A stretch of DNA of 64,000 nt from Harmonia axyridis (GCF_914767665.1 NC_059507.1:1240001-1304000), one strand, 5' to 3'; shown: positions 38,101 through 53,100, counted from the stretch's first letter. Notes: generated by a model from the letters alone, not told the origin. Program-made: numbers and translations.

Positions 38101-41100
38101 TTTCCTCCAAATCAAAATCCTTGGTGCGCTCCTGAGTGGTGTTTTCCTTGATTTATTTCGCAGAATGATGAAACCTTGGCTGACCTTGTTGAAATTTTAA
38201 CAATAACACATTGTCACCAAAAACTTTCCTTTAATGAAGCTAAATTATGATTTTATTTTCACTTCGACCTAAAACCTAACGCATATAGATATCCCTGAAA
38301 CAATCACCTGCACACTTTTGTCAATAATTTCCCAAACGTGTATAGGTCAAACTCCCACTCAATGAATAAAAAACGTTATCAGTGGGGAGCAATAATACTT
38401 CAAGTTTTTACATCACTATCAACAATGCACAGGTAATAACAATATTGGCTTGTTTAGACGATTACGAAACTCGATATCTTCAATAGAGAGATGTTTGTCA
38501 AGTTGTGGTGCATTTAGTATAAACATTTATTTTGATGTGAAAATTCAGTGATTGCGTCGATAATGAGTTCTGTTTGTTTCGATCCAGAGGATAACTTGAG
38601 CTTTAGAGAAATAGACCAGGTTAGAGGTAAAAACGATGGATAAAATTATCACTAGTCATGCGTATGAGGTTATAATCTCAATTTGATTTGTGAAACAGTG
38701 AAAAACTCATCACAATATATCAGATACCGTTTTTTTTTTCAATATTGGGTATTTCCTTTCCATTTTTATTTATTTCCGTGAGTTATTTCATAACAATTTT
38801 TTTGTGAACATAAGAACGGGGCTTGAAATTGTGATTGTAACAGGCCAATTGAAAAGTCTCCGGTCTACCACAGAAAAACACATTTTTTTGGCGAAATTAG
38901 ATTTTATTATTCAACATAGTTGCCTTCGAGGGCGATACAGCGATTATAGCGATCTTCCAACTTTTCGATACCATTTTTTTAGTACGATTTGTCTTTCGCT
39001 TCAAAATCGATCTCAGTTTCGGCGATTACTTCTTCATCGGCGCTAAATTTCTTTCCAGCGAGCACTCTTTTGACGTCTGAGAACAGGAAAAAGTCGCTGG
39101 GGGCCAGATCTGGCGAATACGGTGGATGCAGAAGCAATTCGAAGCACAATTCTTTCAATTTTGCCATTATTTTCATTGATTTGTGACACGGCACATGTTC
39201 TTGATGGAACAGCACTTTTTTTCTTCAAATGGGGCCGTTTTTTACAATTTCATCCTTCAAACGATCTAATAACGCTATATAATAATCGCTCTTGATGGTC
39301 TGGCCCTTTTGGATGTAATCAATGACAATTAAACCTTACGCATCCCAGAATACTGATGCCATAACCTTGCCAGCTGACTGTTGTGTTTTCCTCGCTTTGG
39401 ATTCGGTTCATCGTGTGCAGTCCACTCAGCTGACTGTCGATTGGACTCCGGAGTGAAATGATGGAGCCATGTTTCATCCATATCTTCACAATGTCTGCTA
39501 TTTCGATCAACTCCACTTAACTGTCATTCAAAATTATTTTGTGAACTTTTTTATATACGACTACAAATCTTAATTAGTAATTATGTTCGTCCCTTTCATC
39601 TGAATAATATAATCTTGATCAAATTCAAATCAATCAAATTTTCTCAGGAGCAAATTCGGAAGAGGAAAGAAGAAGAAGAAAGGATAGCTGCTCAAAACGA
39701 GTTCTTGAATAGATCGCTGAGAGGTTCTAAAAAACTACAGGCGCTGGAAAATAGGATTCAAGGAACGATCAACGATGCCTATTCAGATGATGAACTGGTG
39801 GAATCATCAGGATCCATCACACCGACAGTGGCGGCGGAAAAAGAAATCGTCCACACCACATATGGTATGTACCTATTGACTTTCAGTTAGGGGTTGTGTA
39901 CTCACTTGGATATTGCAACAGACAACTATTCATATTTTCATCTAGAGGTACAAACTATATTCACTAATAACTCAAAAACATAACCTAACCTTCAACCATA
40001 GAAACTTAACCATATAGTGTCGCCATCTATATTGGGGATATGTCGTATGAAGTTTCTTGACTCAATATTACGTCTCTGGTTTTCGCTGGGTTTTTCCTTG
40101 TAGCATTTCTGCATTTCTCATGATATTCAGCTGAAATTTGACACATATTATAAGACCACTACTAATTTAAACATTGAAATATATACAACTATTTCTGAAC
40201 GAGCTCGCAAAGGCTTCTGATCAGGCATCAACATATTCTAGAATTATTTGTCTAATGATCCAACATTCAATTTCATAAGTGACTATGAAGAGGTAATATT
40301 GAATCGTTCAGTACATTTGAAAAGAGCATTAGCCCTCTGATGGTTTTTTTTTTCATTTACAAACATATTGAATTGCTTATTCCAAATATTCGCTCTGATT
40401 TACTTGTTGAGTAATAACCATCGTTGATACTGCCTGAAAGTATGTTGAATCTTACTCATATACAACAAGCTAAAAATCTGACTGCGTGTCTCAATTTATT
40501 GATACAAATTTTATCATCAAACAGACCTATCACGAGTATTTTCACGATAAATCTGGAACTGAATTTTGCATTTCCCACAACAAGATACGATGCTACATTA
40601 GGTTATCCCGATTTAAACCCAGATGTAAAGCCAGAATTCTACGTGACTAATCTGGACTATTCCCAATTAGAGAAACTTCTGGACAAAAAGGGAACCAGTA
40701 CTAGTTACCGTGCTGATGCTAAATACTTGATCATAACAGAAAGTTGGCCAAATTTAACTGGAAACGTAGAGTTGCATCATGCTTCAAAGGCATTTTTTTT
40801 CGACCTTATGAAATGGAATTCATGTTGCTCCAACATCGAAACAATTCATCATGACCCATCGAACACAACATCAGTTGATACCTTCTTGACTGAAATGAGT
40901 ACCCAAAATATCAAACCATCCACTTTGGTATTTTGTGCGAAATTCATAATATGGCGGCCTTTTAAGAACTGTTTTGATTGCACTGATAATAAAGGAATCA
41001 TCTTCGATGTAACCTACATGTTTGCTGATCATTACAACGTAAACATTATCCATAAAATATGTAAAACAGCTGGTTGTCCAGAATATTTCAACAACCCTTC

Positions 41101-44100
41101 AGATTATGACTGCAGCTTTTTAACTACACCATTTCTTGTCGATGAATCATTGATGGGTTTCTATCCACAATGGGTGGACGATTATGATGTCTGGTGGGTA
41201 CCAAGACAATCAGAAATTCCTCCTTGGAAATACATTTTCAAAGCTCTTCCTGATGACGTTTGGCTTGCTTGGATTTACACCACAATTCTGATATCTCTAC
41301 TTAACTGGATCACGAAAAAAATCCTCAATAGGAATCACAACATTCGTCGAGTTTTCGAAGTGGCCAGATTTACTTTCGATATTTTTCTGGAACAAGCAGT
41401 AAATGTGAACATCCATCGCACATCTGAAATGATCTTTTTCGGCATTCTGTTCTACACCGTATTTTTACTGAATACCGCTTACAAAACGCATTTTACTTAT
41501 CTGTTATTGGGACCAAACTACTTTGCGCACTCAATTTTGACTGTCCAAGACGCTGCTAACAGTGGATTATTTGTGACATATACAGCGCATCTGAAAGAGA
41601 ACATCATCGAGCTGTTTCCAGATTTAGGAGAATACTTTTCATCACACTACGTTCATAGTAGCGAGGAAAATTGGACCACGCTAGTCGCTCATAATAAAAA
41701 CACCATAGCTTACAAGTCCTTGACTTGTGCCAAGTATATGAAACGTACGTTTCAAGATGAAAATGGAAAATCTTTGATGTACGCGCTGGAGAAACCTAGA
41801 CAAAAATCCTATTACTTATTTTATTATTTAAGAAGCAATCCTTTATGGTCTCGTTTTCCAGACTTTATAAATCAACTTAGGGATCATGGTTTTCTTGAAA
41901 TTATCGAATCAAAATATTCTACTGGCAGAGCTGGCATAACTTCTGAAGTAGAAGATGTATCTAAATTGACAATGAGTCATATGCAAGGACCCTTCGTAAT
42001 TTGGATACTCGGAATCTTGACTGCTCTATTTTTCTTCATTTTAGAATATATTCATAGCAAAAGCTTTTAAACAGGCATCAGTATTTTCTAGAGTTATTTG
42101 TCTAATGATCCTGCATTCAATTTCGTAAGTGACCATGATGAGGTAATATTGAATCGTTCAGTACATTTGAAAAGAGCATTAGTTCTCTGATGGTTTTTTC
42201 ATATAAAATTGTTCATTCCAAATACTCGATCTGAATTTTTGTTGAGTGAAAACCATCGTTGATACTGCCTGAAAGTATGTTGAATCTCACTCATATACAA
42301 CAAGCTAAAAATCTGACGGCGTTTCTCAATTTATTGATACAACTTTTATCTCCAAACAGACCTATCACGAGTATTTTCACGATTGATTTGGAACTGAATT
42401 TTGAATTCCCCGCAACAAGATACGATGCTACATTAGGTTATCCCGATTTAAACCCAGATGTAAAGCCAGAATTCTACGTGACTAATTTGAACTATTCCCA
42501 ATTAGAGAAACTTCTGGACAAAAAGGGAACCAGTACTAGTTACAGAGCTGACGCTAAATACTTGATCATAACAGAAAGTTGGCCAAATTCAACTGGAAAT
42601 GTAGAGTTGCATCATGCTTCAAAGGTATTTTTCTTCGACGTTATGAAATGGAATTCATGTTGCTCCAGCATCAAGAGAATTCATCATGATCCATCGAACA
42701 CAACATCAGTTGATACCTTCTTGACTGAAATGAGTACCCAACAAACAAAACCATCCACTTTCATATTTTGTGAGAAATTCAATATATGGCGTCCTTTCAA
42801 GAACTGTTTTGATTGTACTGAAAATCAAGGAATCATCTTCGATGTAACCGAGATGTTTGCTGCTTACTACAACGTTAATGTTGTCTATAAAGAGTGTAAA
42901 GAGTTCGGTTGTCCAGAATATTTCATCAACCCCTCAGATTATAACTGCAGCTTTTTAACTACACCATTTCTTGTCGATGAATCATTGATGGGTTTCTATC
43001 CTCAATGGGTGGACGATTATGACGTCTGGTGGGTACCAAGACAATCAAAAATCCCTCTTTGGAAATACATTTTTAAAGCTTTGCCCGATGACGTTTGGCT
43101 TGCTTGGATTTACACCACAATCCTGATTTCTGTACTGGATTGGACCACGAAGAAAATTATCTACAAGAATCACAATATTCATAGAGTTTTCGAAGTGGCC
43201 AGATTTACTTTCGATATTTTTCTGGATCAGGCAATAAATGTGAACATCCATCGCATTTCGGAAATGATCTTTTTCGGCATTCTGTTCTACACCGTATTTT
43301 TACTGAATACCGCTTATAAAACGCATTTTACTTATCTGTTATTGGGACCAAACTACTTTGCGCACTCAATTTTGACTGTCCAAGACGCTGCTAACAGTGG
43401 GTTATTTGTGACATATACACCGCATCTGAAAAAGAACATCATTGAGCTGTTTCCAGATTGAGGAGAATACTTTTCATCTCACTTCATTTATACTATTGAG
43501 GAAAATTGGATCACGCTAGTCGCTCATAATAAAAACACCATAGCTTACAAGTCCTTGACTGGTGCCAAGTATATGAAACGTACGTTTCAAGATGAAAATG
43601 GAAGATCTTTGATGTACGCGCTGGAGAAACCAAGGCAAAAATCTCATTACTTATTCTATTATTTGAAGAGTAACCCTTTATCGTCTCGTTTTCCAGACTT
43701 TATAAATAAACTTAGGGATCATGGTTTTCTTGAAATTATCGAGTCAAAATATTCTACTGGCAGAGCTGGGATGACATCTGAAGTAGAAGATGTATCTAAA
43801 TTGACAATGAGTCACATGCAAGGACCCTTCGTAATTTGGATACTCGGAATCTTGACTGCTTTATTTGTCTTCATTTTGGAATATATTCAAGGCAAAAGCT
43901 TTTAAACAGGCTTCAGTATTTTCTAGAGTTATTTGTCTAATGATCCTGAATTCAATTTCATAAGTGACCATGATGAGGTAATATTGAATCGTTCAGTACA
44001 TTTGAAAAGAGCATTAGTCCTCTGATGGTTTTTTCAACATTTACAAGACTAATCAATTCATCATTCAAAATATTCGCCCTGATTTTTTTGTTGAGTGATA

Positions 44101-47100
44101 AGTTTCGTTGACTACAGTCAGAAAGTATGCTGAATCCTACTCATATTGAACAAGCTCAAAATCTGACTGCGTGTCTCAATTTATTGATTCGAATTTTATC
44201 GTCAAACAGACCTATCACGAGTATTTTCACGATAAATCTGGAACTGAATTTTGCATTTCCCACAACAAGATACGATGCTACATTAGATTATCCCGTTTTA
44301 AACCCAGATGTAAAGCCAGAATTCTACGTGACTAATTTGGACTATTCCCAATTAGAGAAACTTCTGGACAAAAAGGGAACCAGTACTAGTTACCGTGCTG
44401 ATGCTAAATACTTGATCATAACTGAGAGTTGGCCAAATTTAACTAAAAACGTAAAGTTGCATCATGCTTCAAAGGCAATTTTTTTCAACATTATGAAATG
44501 GAATTCATGTTGTTGCGACATAGAAGGAATTCATCATGATCCATCGAATACAACATCAGTTGATACCTTCTTGGCTGAAATGAGTACCCAACAAACAAAA
44601 CCAACTACTTTGATATTTTGTGTGAACTTCATATGGCAACCTTTTCAGAACTGTTTGAATTGCACTGAAAATAAAGGAATCATCTTCGATGTAACCGAGA
44701 TGTTTGCTGCTCATTATAACGTCAATGTTTTGTATAAAGAGTGTGAAACGCTCGGTTGTCCAGAATATTTCATCAACCCCTCAGATTATAACTGCAGCTT
44801 TTTAACTACACCATTTCTTGTCGATGAATCATTGATGGGTTTCTATCCACAATGGGTGGACGATTATGATGTCTGGTGGGTACCAAGACAATCAGAAATT
44901 CCTCCATGGAAATACATTTTCAAAGCTCTTCCTGATGACGTTTGGCTTGCTTGGATTTACACCACAATTCTGATATCTGTACTTAACTGGACCACGAAAA
45001 AAATTATCTACAGGAATCACAATATTCTACGGGTTTTCGAAGTGGCCAGATTTACTTTCGATATTTTTCTGGATCAAGCAATAAAATTGAATATTCATCG
45101 CACATCTGAAATGATCTTTTTCGGCGTTTTGTTTTACACCGTATTTTTACTGAATACTGCTTTCAAATCGCATTTTACATATCTGTTGTTGGGGCCAAAC
45201 TACTATGCTCATTCAATCTTGACTGTCCGAGACGCTGCTAACAGTGGGTTATTTGTGACATATGCAGCTCATCTGAGAAACAACCTTATTGAGCTGTTTC
45301 CAGATCTAAGAGAATACTTTTTATCTCACTTCGTTTATAGTAACGAGGTAAATTGGACTATGCTTGTAGCTCATAATAAAAACGCCATAGCCTACAAGTC
45401 TTTGATTAGTGCAAAGTATATAAAACGTACGTTTCAAGATGAAAATGGAAAATCTTTGATGTACACGCTGGATAAACCTAGGCAAAAATCCTATTACTTA
45501 TTCTATTATTTGAGAAACAACCCTTTATGGTCTCGTTTTCCATACTTTATAAATCAACTTAGGGATCACGGTTTTCTTGAAATTATCGAGTTAAAATATT
45601 CTACTGGCCGAGCGGGGATGACATCTGAAGTAGAAGATGTATCTAAATTGACAATGAGTCACATGGAAGGACCCTTCGTAATTTGGATACTCGGGATCTT
45701 GACTGCTCTATTTGTCTTCATTTTGGAATATACTCATCACTATTATTGAACATTTTAAACAATAAATAGGTTAGAATCGATATGTCCCAGGCCTACTGCA
45801 GTGTTAAATGTACCTACTTCAATGCTCCTCTAGCATGTCAATATCTTTTCTGTAGAAAGAATTGTCTCTGCTTTCGGAATAGACTTTAACATCGGCAATT
45901 ACTTCTTCATTAGAAATAATTTTTTTTGCTCTGGGGCATTATTTTGAAGTCTGCGAAAAGCCAGTAATCAATGGTGGTCAGATCTGGAGAATAAGCTGTC
46001 TTGATTCAGACTTAACTGTATGTTACGCAATATTGACGCGCTTCTTTTAAAGCTTGATTCTAACGAGAAAAAAGTGGTAAGACAGTGGCGGTGTCATCTG
46101 TGCGCCAGGCTTGGGACATATTGACTATTGAGTGACGTGGTATGTAAGTCACTTCAGAACGACAAGATCAAATATTAAGGGTTTTTGTGTGCTCTTTGTT
46201 GTCTAGATTTTACACGATAAATAATAGATTTTCAATCTAGTTAGTATTGAAATGATCACTTGACTACTCATTAGGTAAACTAGATGAATGATACAATTTT
46301 TCCATCATTTGCACTTGAATTAACTTTCAATTTTCACAAGAGTTGTTGGTTGTTCTTCAATAAAAGTATAATTCTACTAACAATAATGTATTATTTGTCA
46401 TTCACTAATCCCTTTCAACCCGAGGGTATGCAAGTTTTGGGTGTGGGTATGAATGTTTAAGCTCAGTGTAAAATTTCAATCTGATTAAATCATCAGAAGC
46501 ATAGAAGAGTCAAGACGAAAATTGAAAAAAAAAATAACCAATATTTCTGTGACAGCAGATCCGATCAAGATGAGGTTTTGGGTATATGTTGAGAATGACA
46601 ATTTTAAGCTCCATGTAAAGTTTCGTTTTGATAGCTTCATCACAACCCTAGAAAACTCAAGCAGAACATCACTGACGTTAAGCCAATTGCATCTTGGTTA
46701 AATTACATTTTATTATGATAATAATCTGTTAGAATATTGTATAAACTTTGCAGTGTTTCTGATAATATGAACTTATTTCAACTTCTGAACTGAGTATTTC
46801 AAAAATAAACTAGCAACTTCAAGAACATACCGTATATCACGCGCTATTGACACTTTGATTCCAAATCCGCTGTGTCTGCCACCTACTCGATAAATTTCGA
46901 AGCATTACTCATCAAAACGTCACGAATTAAACGCTCTATCTGTTAAACCTATAACCAACCTGACCTTCTAAATATGAACCATCAGGTTACGGAGATCTAG
47001 TAGCTGCTGTACAACGACTACAGTTACAACTCAAGAAAGCAGGAACTGGCGGCGGTCTCAGTGGCATAGAAGGAAGGGTGGCTGCAGTGCAATCGCTCCT

Positions 47101-50100
47101 ACTGTCGCCGCAGTTCGGAAAGGCCTTGGCAGTTCACAATAAAGTACAGGCTGTCCGAACCAGGACGATTCCAAGGTCGCAGCCCACTGCACAGACCGCC
47201 TTGAGAGATTGTCTCGACGCCCTGGCTAACGTCCAAACTGCTTATGCTGTTGAGTTGGCAACACTTCTAACAGGTGAGCACTTGTTGTACGTTTGTTTTA
47301 GCAAAGGCATGACGCCAGGATACAAGAGATAATCGAAAAATTCCTTTAACTGTTTACAAAACAAACCTTGAGGAAATTGATTGATTCAGTTTTTATAATG
47401 ATTGAAATAAAGGGTGTTTTTTTAGAGCTATAGAACTTTGAATTGCAATAAACCAACGATGGATTAATCGATTGACATGGATTTAATTTATCCGCAAGAT
47501 AATCTTGTGGCATTACATTTTAAATATGATTTCTGGCATATGACCGTCACGGCTGGCTCGGATTTAGTCCAATCTGGACGTTCAATTTTCGATTACTTTT
47601 TCCAACATTTGTGGCCGTATATCGGCAATAACACGGCGAATGTTGTCTTCCAAATGGTCAAGGGTTTGTGGCTTATCTGCATAGACCAATGACTTTACAT
47701 AGCCCCACAGAAAGTAGTCTAGCGGTGTTAAATCACAAGATCTTGGAGGCCAATTCACAGGTCCAAAACGTGAAATTAGGCGGTCACCAAACGTGTCTTT
47801 CAATAAATCGATTGTGGCACGAGCTGTGTGACATGTTGCGCCGTCTTGTTGGAACCACAGCTCCTGGACTACATGGTTGTTCAGTTCAGGAATGAAAAAG
47901 TTAGTAATCATGGTTCTATACCGATCACCATTGACTGTAACGTTCTGGCCATCATCGTTTTTGAAGAAGTACGGACCAATGATTCCACCAGCCCATAAAG
48001 CGAATCAAACAGTCAGTTTTTCTGGATGTAACGGTGTTTCAACATGAACTTGAGGATTAGCTTCACTCCAAATGCGGCAGTTTTGTTTGTTGACGTAGCC
48101 ATTCAACCAGAAGTGCGCTTCATCGCTAAACAAAATAAAATGGACGTAGTGCGCGATACGTATTCCGCACAGAACTATTATTTTCGAAATAAAATTGCAC
48201 TAGTTGCAAGCGTTGTTCAAGCGTGAGTCTATTCATGATGAATTGCCAAACCAAACTGAGAATAAATCACTTGACAGCTGTTGAATCGGTCGCCATCTTG
48301 AACAGTAATGCCAACTTAAAGTTATATACCTCGAAAAAAAAACACCCGTTAGATAGGCACAATCAGAATAAATCAATTGGCAGCATAGCAAAGAATTGAA
48401 TTGTCAGGTTGTGTGTGTTTTCAAGGTGGAGATACAGTTGGTATCTCTGATTCCCCATCCGTGACGTTATGTTATTGCTAAAACTAATCTAAATGGGTTT
48501 TCAAGAAGAATTAAACAATTTGAAATGGTTCGTCTAGTAGATTAAAGCATCTACCCGAAGTACTTGGATACTCAAGAAGACATATATTGTAGAGGAGATT
48601 GAGAGGAATAGATTTAGTTTAAAAGGGTGCTTCATTGCACAACCTTATGGTCTATTGTGCCTCCTATCAGAGCTCTTCTCGCCATTAGTCTTCGCAGTCT
48701 ACAGCTCGTCCTCCAGTTCCAGAGTTCCAATGAACTCCAGTATCTGGAATGCCTTCGAAAAGGTTACTTCCTCACTTCTTCAAGTATCTTATCTAAAGCT
48801 TTTTTGGAGTTGGCTAGTGATGGCAAGGTGATCACCAGGTGATCTGGAGTTTCTTCCTCCTCCTCAGACAATCTGCACTCTTTGTTTTCTAATTAACTCA
48901 TTCTCATGAGCTGATTCCTGGGGAGGCAATGCTTCTTCATTTCTTCGAAAGCCAAAGGCTCACCTCCCACGTAGCCTCTTGAGATGCTGATGACCAGCTA
49001 TCCTTCCATCTCTTCGGAGGGCGCCCTAGTGGTCTTCTAGTGCAATCTTAGCAAGTCTCTCATCACTAATTTTGGAAACATGTTCGTTCTAGTATCTTAG
49101 GAGGCAATGCCCTGTAAGGAATCCAGTGAGGAGGTGTAGCATATTCTTGCCCACAATCCAGTACTTCTTAGATCTCGCAGTATCACAGTTCATAAGAAAC
49201 TTTTTGGAATTATCTAACCCAGCAAGATTTCGTCGAAGTGTGTCTCTTTCAGGGTTTTCCTTCTCCTAAAACACTTTCTTGTAGGTACATTTACCTATGC
49301 CACAGAAAGTTTCTGAGACAATGAAAGGAGTTTGTGTTTCTGTTCTGGCAAGTATGTTAGCCTTAATTCCCTAGTGACCTAGAATCCAGACTAAACAGGC
49401 CTTCTTATTCGTGCCTATTTCATTGAGTTTCCTTAGGCACTCCAATACCATCTTAGAATAGATTATATGGTAGCTCAATGCTTTGATTTTAGTCTGACTA
49501 TCAGAATTTATCTCTTTATAGCATTTCTAAAATTTTCTTACTAGGTTCATTTCCACACATCTTTCTACAGTAAGTATCACTGCCTGAAAGACACTTTGAT
49601 AGCAGACTAACAAAAGTGAGCGTTTGGTTTTACAACCATTTGATGATATTCTTTATGAGAGCTGGAATTTTGGACTCCCTTTCCCAACACTGTGTGTATT
49701 GTTGCAAAATTTGAGAGTGAATTTTCTTTGAACGATATAAGAGTATCAGTACCAAGTACTGAGCCATATTTGGTACCACATTCCAACTTGTCTACAACTT
49801 GTACGTGTTCTCGAATGATCATTCAATTCTTGAAAGCTCTCGCTCGAGAACCTTGTTCTCGATTCTCTGACTTATTCAAAAATTTTTTCAGGGTACGAAT
49901 TGGAAGCTCTAATGGTTGCCCATGACGGTGTGATTTCGACGCTACCCCCTGAGACCATCGTGAACGCATCACCTCAACCATCACAGAACACCTTGAGGTC
50001 GACAGTGTCGGATCATAGGTACGGGGAGGAAAACATCAAAATAATAAAGATCGAAAAGAGCACTGAACCCCTTGGCGCAACAGTCAGGAACGAAGGGGAC

Positions 50101-53100
50101 GCAGTTGTAGTTGGTAAGTGTTATTCTATCCAATTTCGATGGCAACGCCGATGTACAGGGTGTTACCAAATGAGTGCGAAAGTTTTTGATAACGAATTGA
50201 AGTTGAGTGGTTTCATTTTTTTTTAATGAAAACCGGCACCTTTCACCAAAAAAAGATATGAATTAAACGAGAAATTCAAAAATTATCACTACTTTGAAAT
50301 ATCCCACTGGCGTACAAATTTTCTTTAAAAAAATTGGGAGCAATAAATAAGTATTCACTTTTTACCTCTTATCTCGGCATACGGAGCATTTGCGAACACC
50401 TATTCACCAACACCCTGTATAAAACTGATAAATCCTCTCCCTCAGCCATTTCAGAACCACCAAATTTACTAAAATTCAAATCAACCAATAATTATTATGG
50501 AAATCCTAGGACAAAATCCACAGTATGGCAACTACGCCAGAACCCGTTTTATGACGTCATTGCACTGCAAAAATTGATGTATTTTACTCAAAATTTCCCT
50601 CATTTCTAGGCCGAGTGGTCAGAGGAGGCGCAGCCCACCAAAGTGGCCTTCTGCACGAAGGAGACGAACTGCTAGAGGTCAACGGGGTGGAAATGAGAGG
50701 TAAAAGTGTAAATACAGTCTGTGATATTCTGCAAACAATGGATGGCGAACTGACCTTCCTCATCGTGCCAGCGTCTCAAGCGAAATCCTACTCTGGAAGA
50801 GATTCGGTTCTGCACGTCCGCGCCCACTTCGATTACGATCCCGAAGACGATATGTACATTCCTTGTAGGGAGCTGGGAATCAGTTTTCAGAAGGGGGACG
50901 TGCTTCATGTTATAAGGTGAGTGAGGTTGCCACATCGGGCGTAAAGTACGTCCTTCAGGGATGTATGCTGTCATTGTGTCAAGTGTCATTTCAATTTAAA
51001 TGTGTTTTAAATCTTGTTGAAAGGGTGTTTTCGTGTTCCTATAATTGTGATTACAGAAATTCTATTTGGTGTGACCGGAAAATTTGAATGAAATGGGTGT
51101 TTTTTTTTAAGAGCAACAAAAAAGCGACGTAAACGATGATCATATGGCTTTAATTCTCGTAGGAACTGTATATTTTAGGCACATAAGCCAAGATCTACTT
51201 CAAGTTTTTCATGTAGTCGAAGAACAAAGGCCAACAAGTTGAGAACAGCGACGTAACGACATTTGGGCGTCTCCTTCAACACTTTAAGCTACAGCAGCAA
51301 TGTTCTCTTCGATTTTTGGTCGTGTTGAGCGTTTTGAATCGAGAAGAGAAAAATTAGTGCAAAAACGATCAATCACTGCAACGTCAAAAAATATTACACA
51401 GTGTTGTCGTTATAACCCCCTTCAAATTGTATTATTCCTTCATAAGTCATGTCTTTTTTTCAGTCAAGAAGATCCCAACTGGTGGCAAGCCTATAGGGAA
51501 GGCGAAGACGACCAAACTCTAGCTGGACTCATCCCCTCCCAAACGTTCCAACACCAAAGGGAAAGTATGAGATTAGCCGCCGAAGAGAGGATGTCGAAAC
51601 CGCAGAGAAAGTCTTCCACCCTCTTGTGCGGCAAAACCGCGCGAAGGAAGAAGAAGAAGGGAGCGTACAGCGAAGGGGGTTACCCCATGTTTACCAACAC
51701 CGTAGAAGAATACGATCAAGACGAAATCTTGACTTACGAGGAGGTATCGTTGTATTATCCCAGAGCGAACAGTAAGAGGCCGATAGTTTTGATTGGACCT
51801 CCGAACATTGGAAGGCACGAGCTCAGACAGAAGCTGATGGAAGACGCGGAGAGATTCGCTGCTGCCATACCACGTAAGTTGATTTATGATCATATTAATT
51901 CAATACTAAAAGATCCTTTCTGAAATTCTATGGAAAATCATTTTATTTTGCCTTGTAGAACAAAATCGTGCGGGAATATCTCAGTTTCACACAGATCTCA
52001 TGGTTACATTTCATTATTTTATGTTGGTACTCAAAGCAAAATCAGAAAACGATATTTATGGGAATATTCCATTAACCTCAATCAAAAGTCAGTGAATTAA
52101 AGAAACTAATGTATAAGACTCGTACAGAAGGCTCATTCATTCAAAAACTCTGGCTGGTTTTTGCATTTTGAACTCGTGGAAGAATGTCTTCTGACATTAC
52201 TCTACTACAGGATTAATTTCCCAATCTGGCAACACAGAGAAACCATTTTAACCTCACTTTCAATCATGTTGGATGTCACTTGTCAATTCTGTCCTTCTAA
52301 CTTAAAATGTACCTTTGCTTAATGTCTCTAAGTTTGAGGATCTTTTACCCTAAAATGTACCTTTGTCACTAAATTTTGAGGAAGTGTAACTTATGTTATT
52401 TCATAGAATTCAATTGGCCCAGATATAATGATTGAATTTTCCTCTACAGATACTTCTAGGGCCAGAAAAGAGAACGAAGTAGATGGTCAAGACTACCACT
52501 TCATCACAAGAGCCCAATTTGAGGCTGACATCCTTTCAAGAAAGTTTGTCGAGCATGGTGAATTCGAAAAGGCTTATTATGGTACGTCTTTGGATGCAAT
52601 CAGATCTGTCGTGAACTCGGGGAAGATCTGCGTTTTAAACCTACACCCCCAGAGCTTGAAGATTCTTCGAACTTCAGATTTGAAACCTTACGTGGTGTTT
52701 GTTGCACCTCCCAGTCTGGAAAAATTGAGGCAGAAGAAGATAAGGAGCGGGGAATCTTTCAAGGTAAGAAGTTTGTGCCTATTATAGGTTATTACAATTC
52801 GTTTGAGTAAATATTTACAAAGTTACATACCGCTTTAAACTAGATGAAATTTTCCGGACTTACTCATTTTGGGGTGTAAAATACGAATCCACGGTGAGCA
52901 AATTCTGATCGCCTTTTTCCAAATAAAAAAAAAATTATTTTAACCAAGGTCACTTCACTTAAATCCTGTTACACACTGTTGTTCTTTAGGTTATTTGTTG
53001 GGTATACGTCCAATATTCAAGTCATTTTCCAATTCCATTCCATTTTTTGATACTTTAGTCATTTTCTTACAGTAATATCTATATATAACCCGGAAACCTA

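Noticed and set aside
40424..40441. TTG start 18 bases upstream of IR gene 1 (and the same at 42259 for gene 2)
   Set aside because: Alternative start codons of this kind are not expected in insect nuclear genes; an ATG follows in frame and gene 3 starts at the matching ATG.
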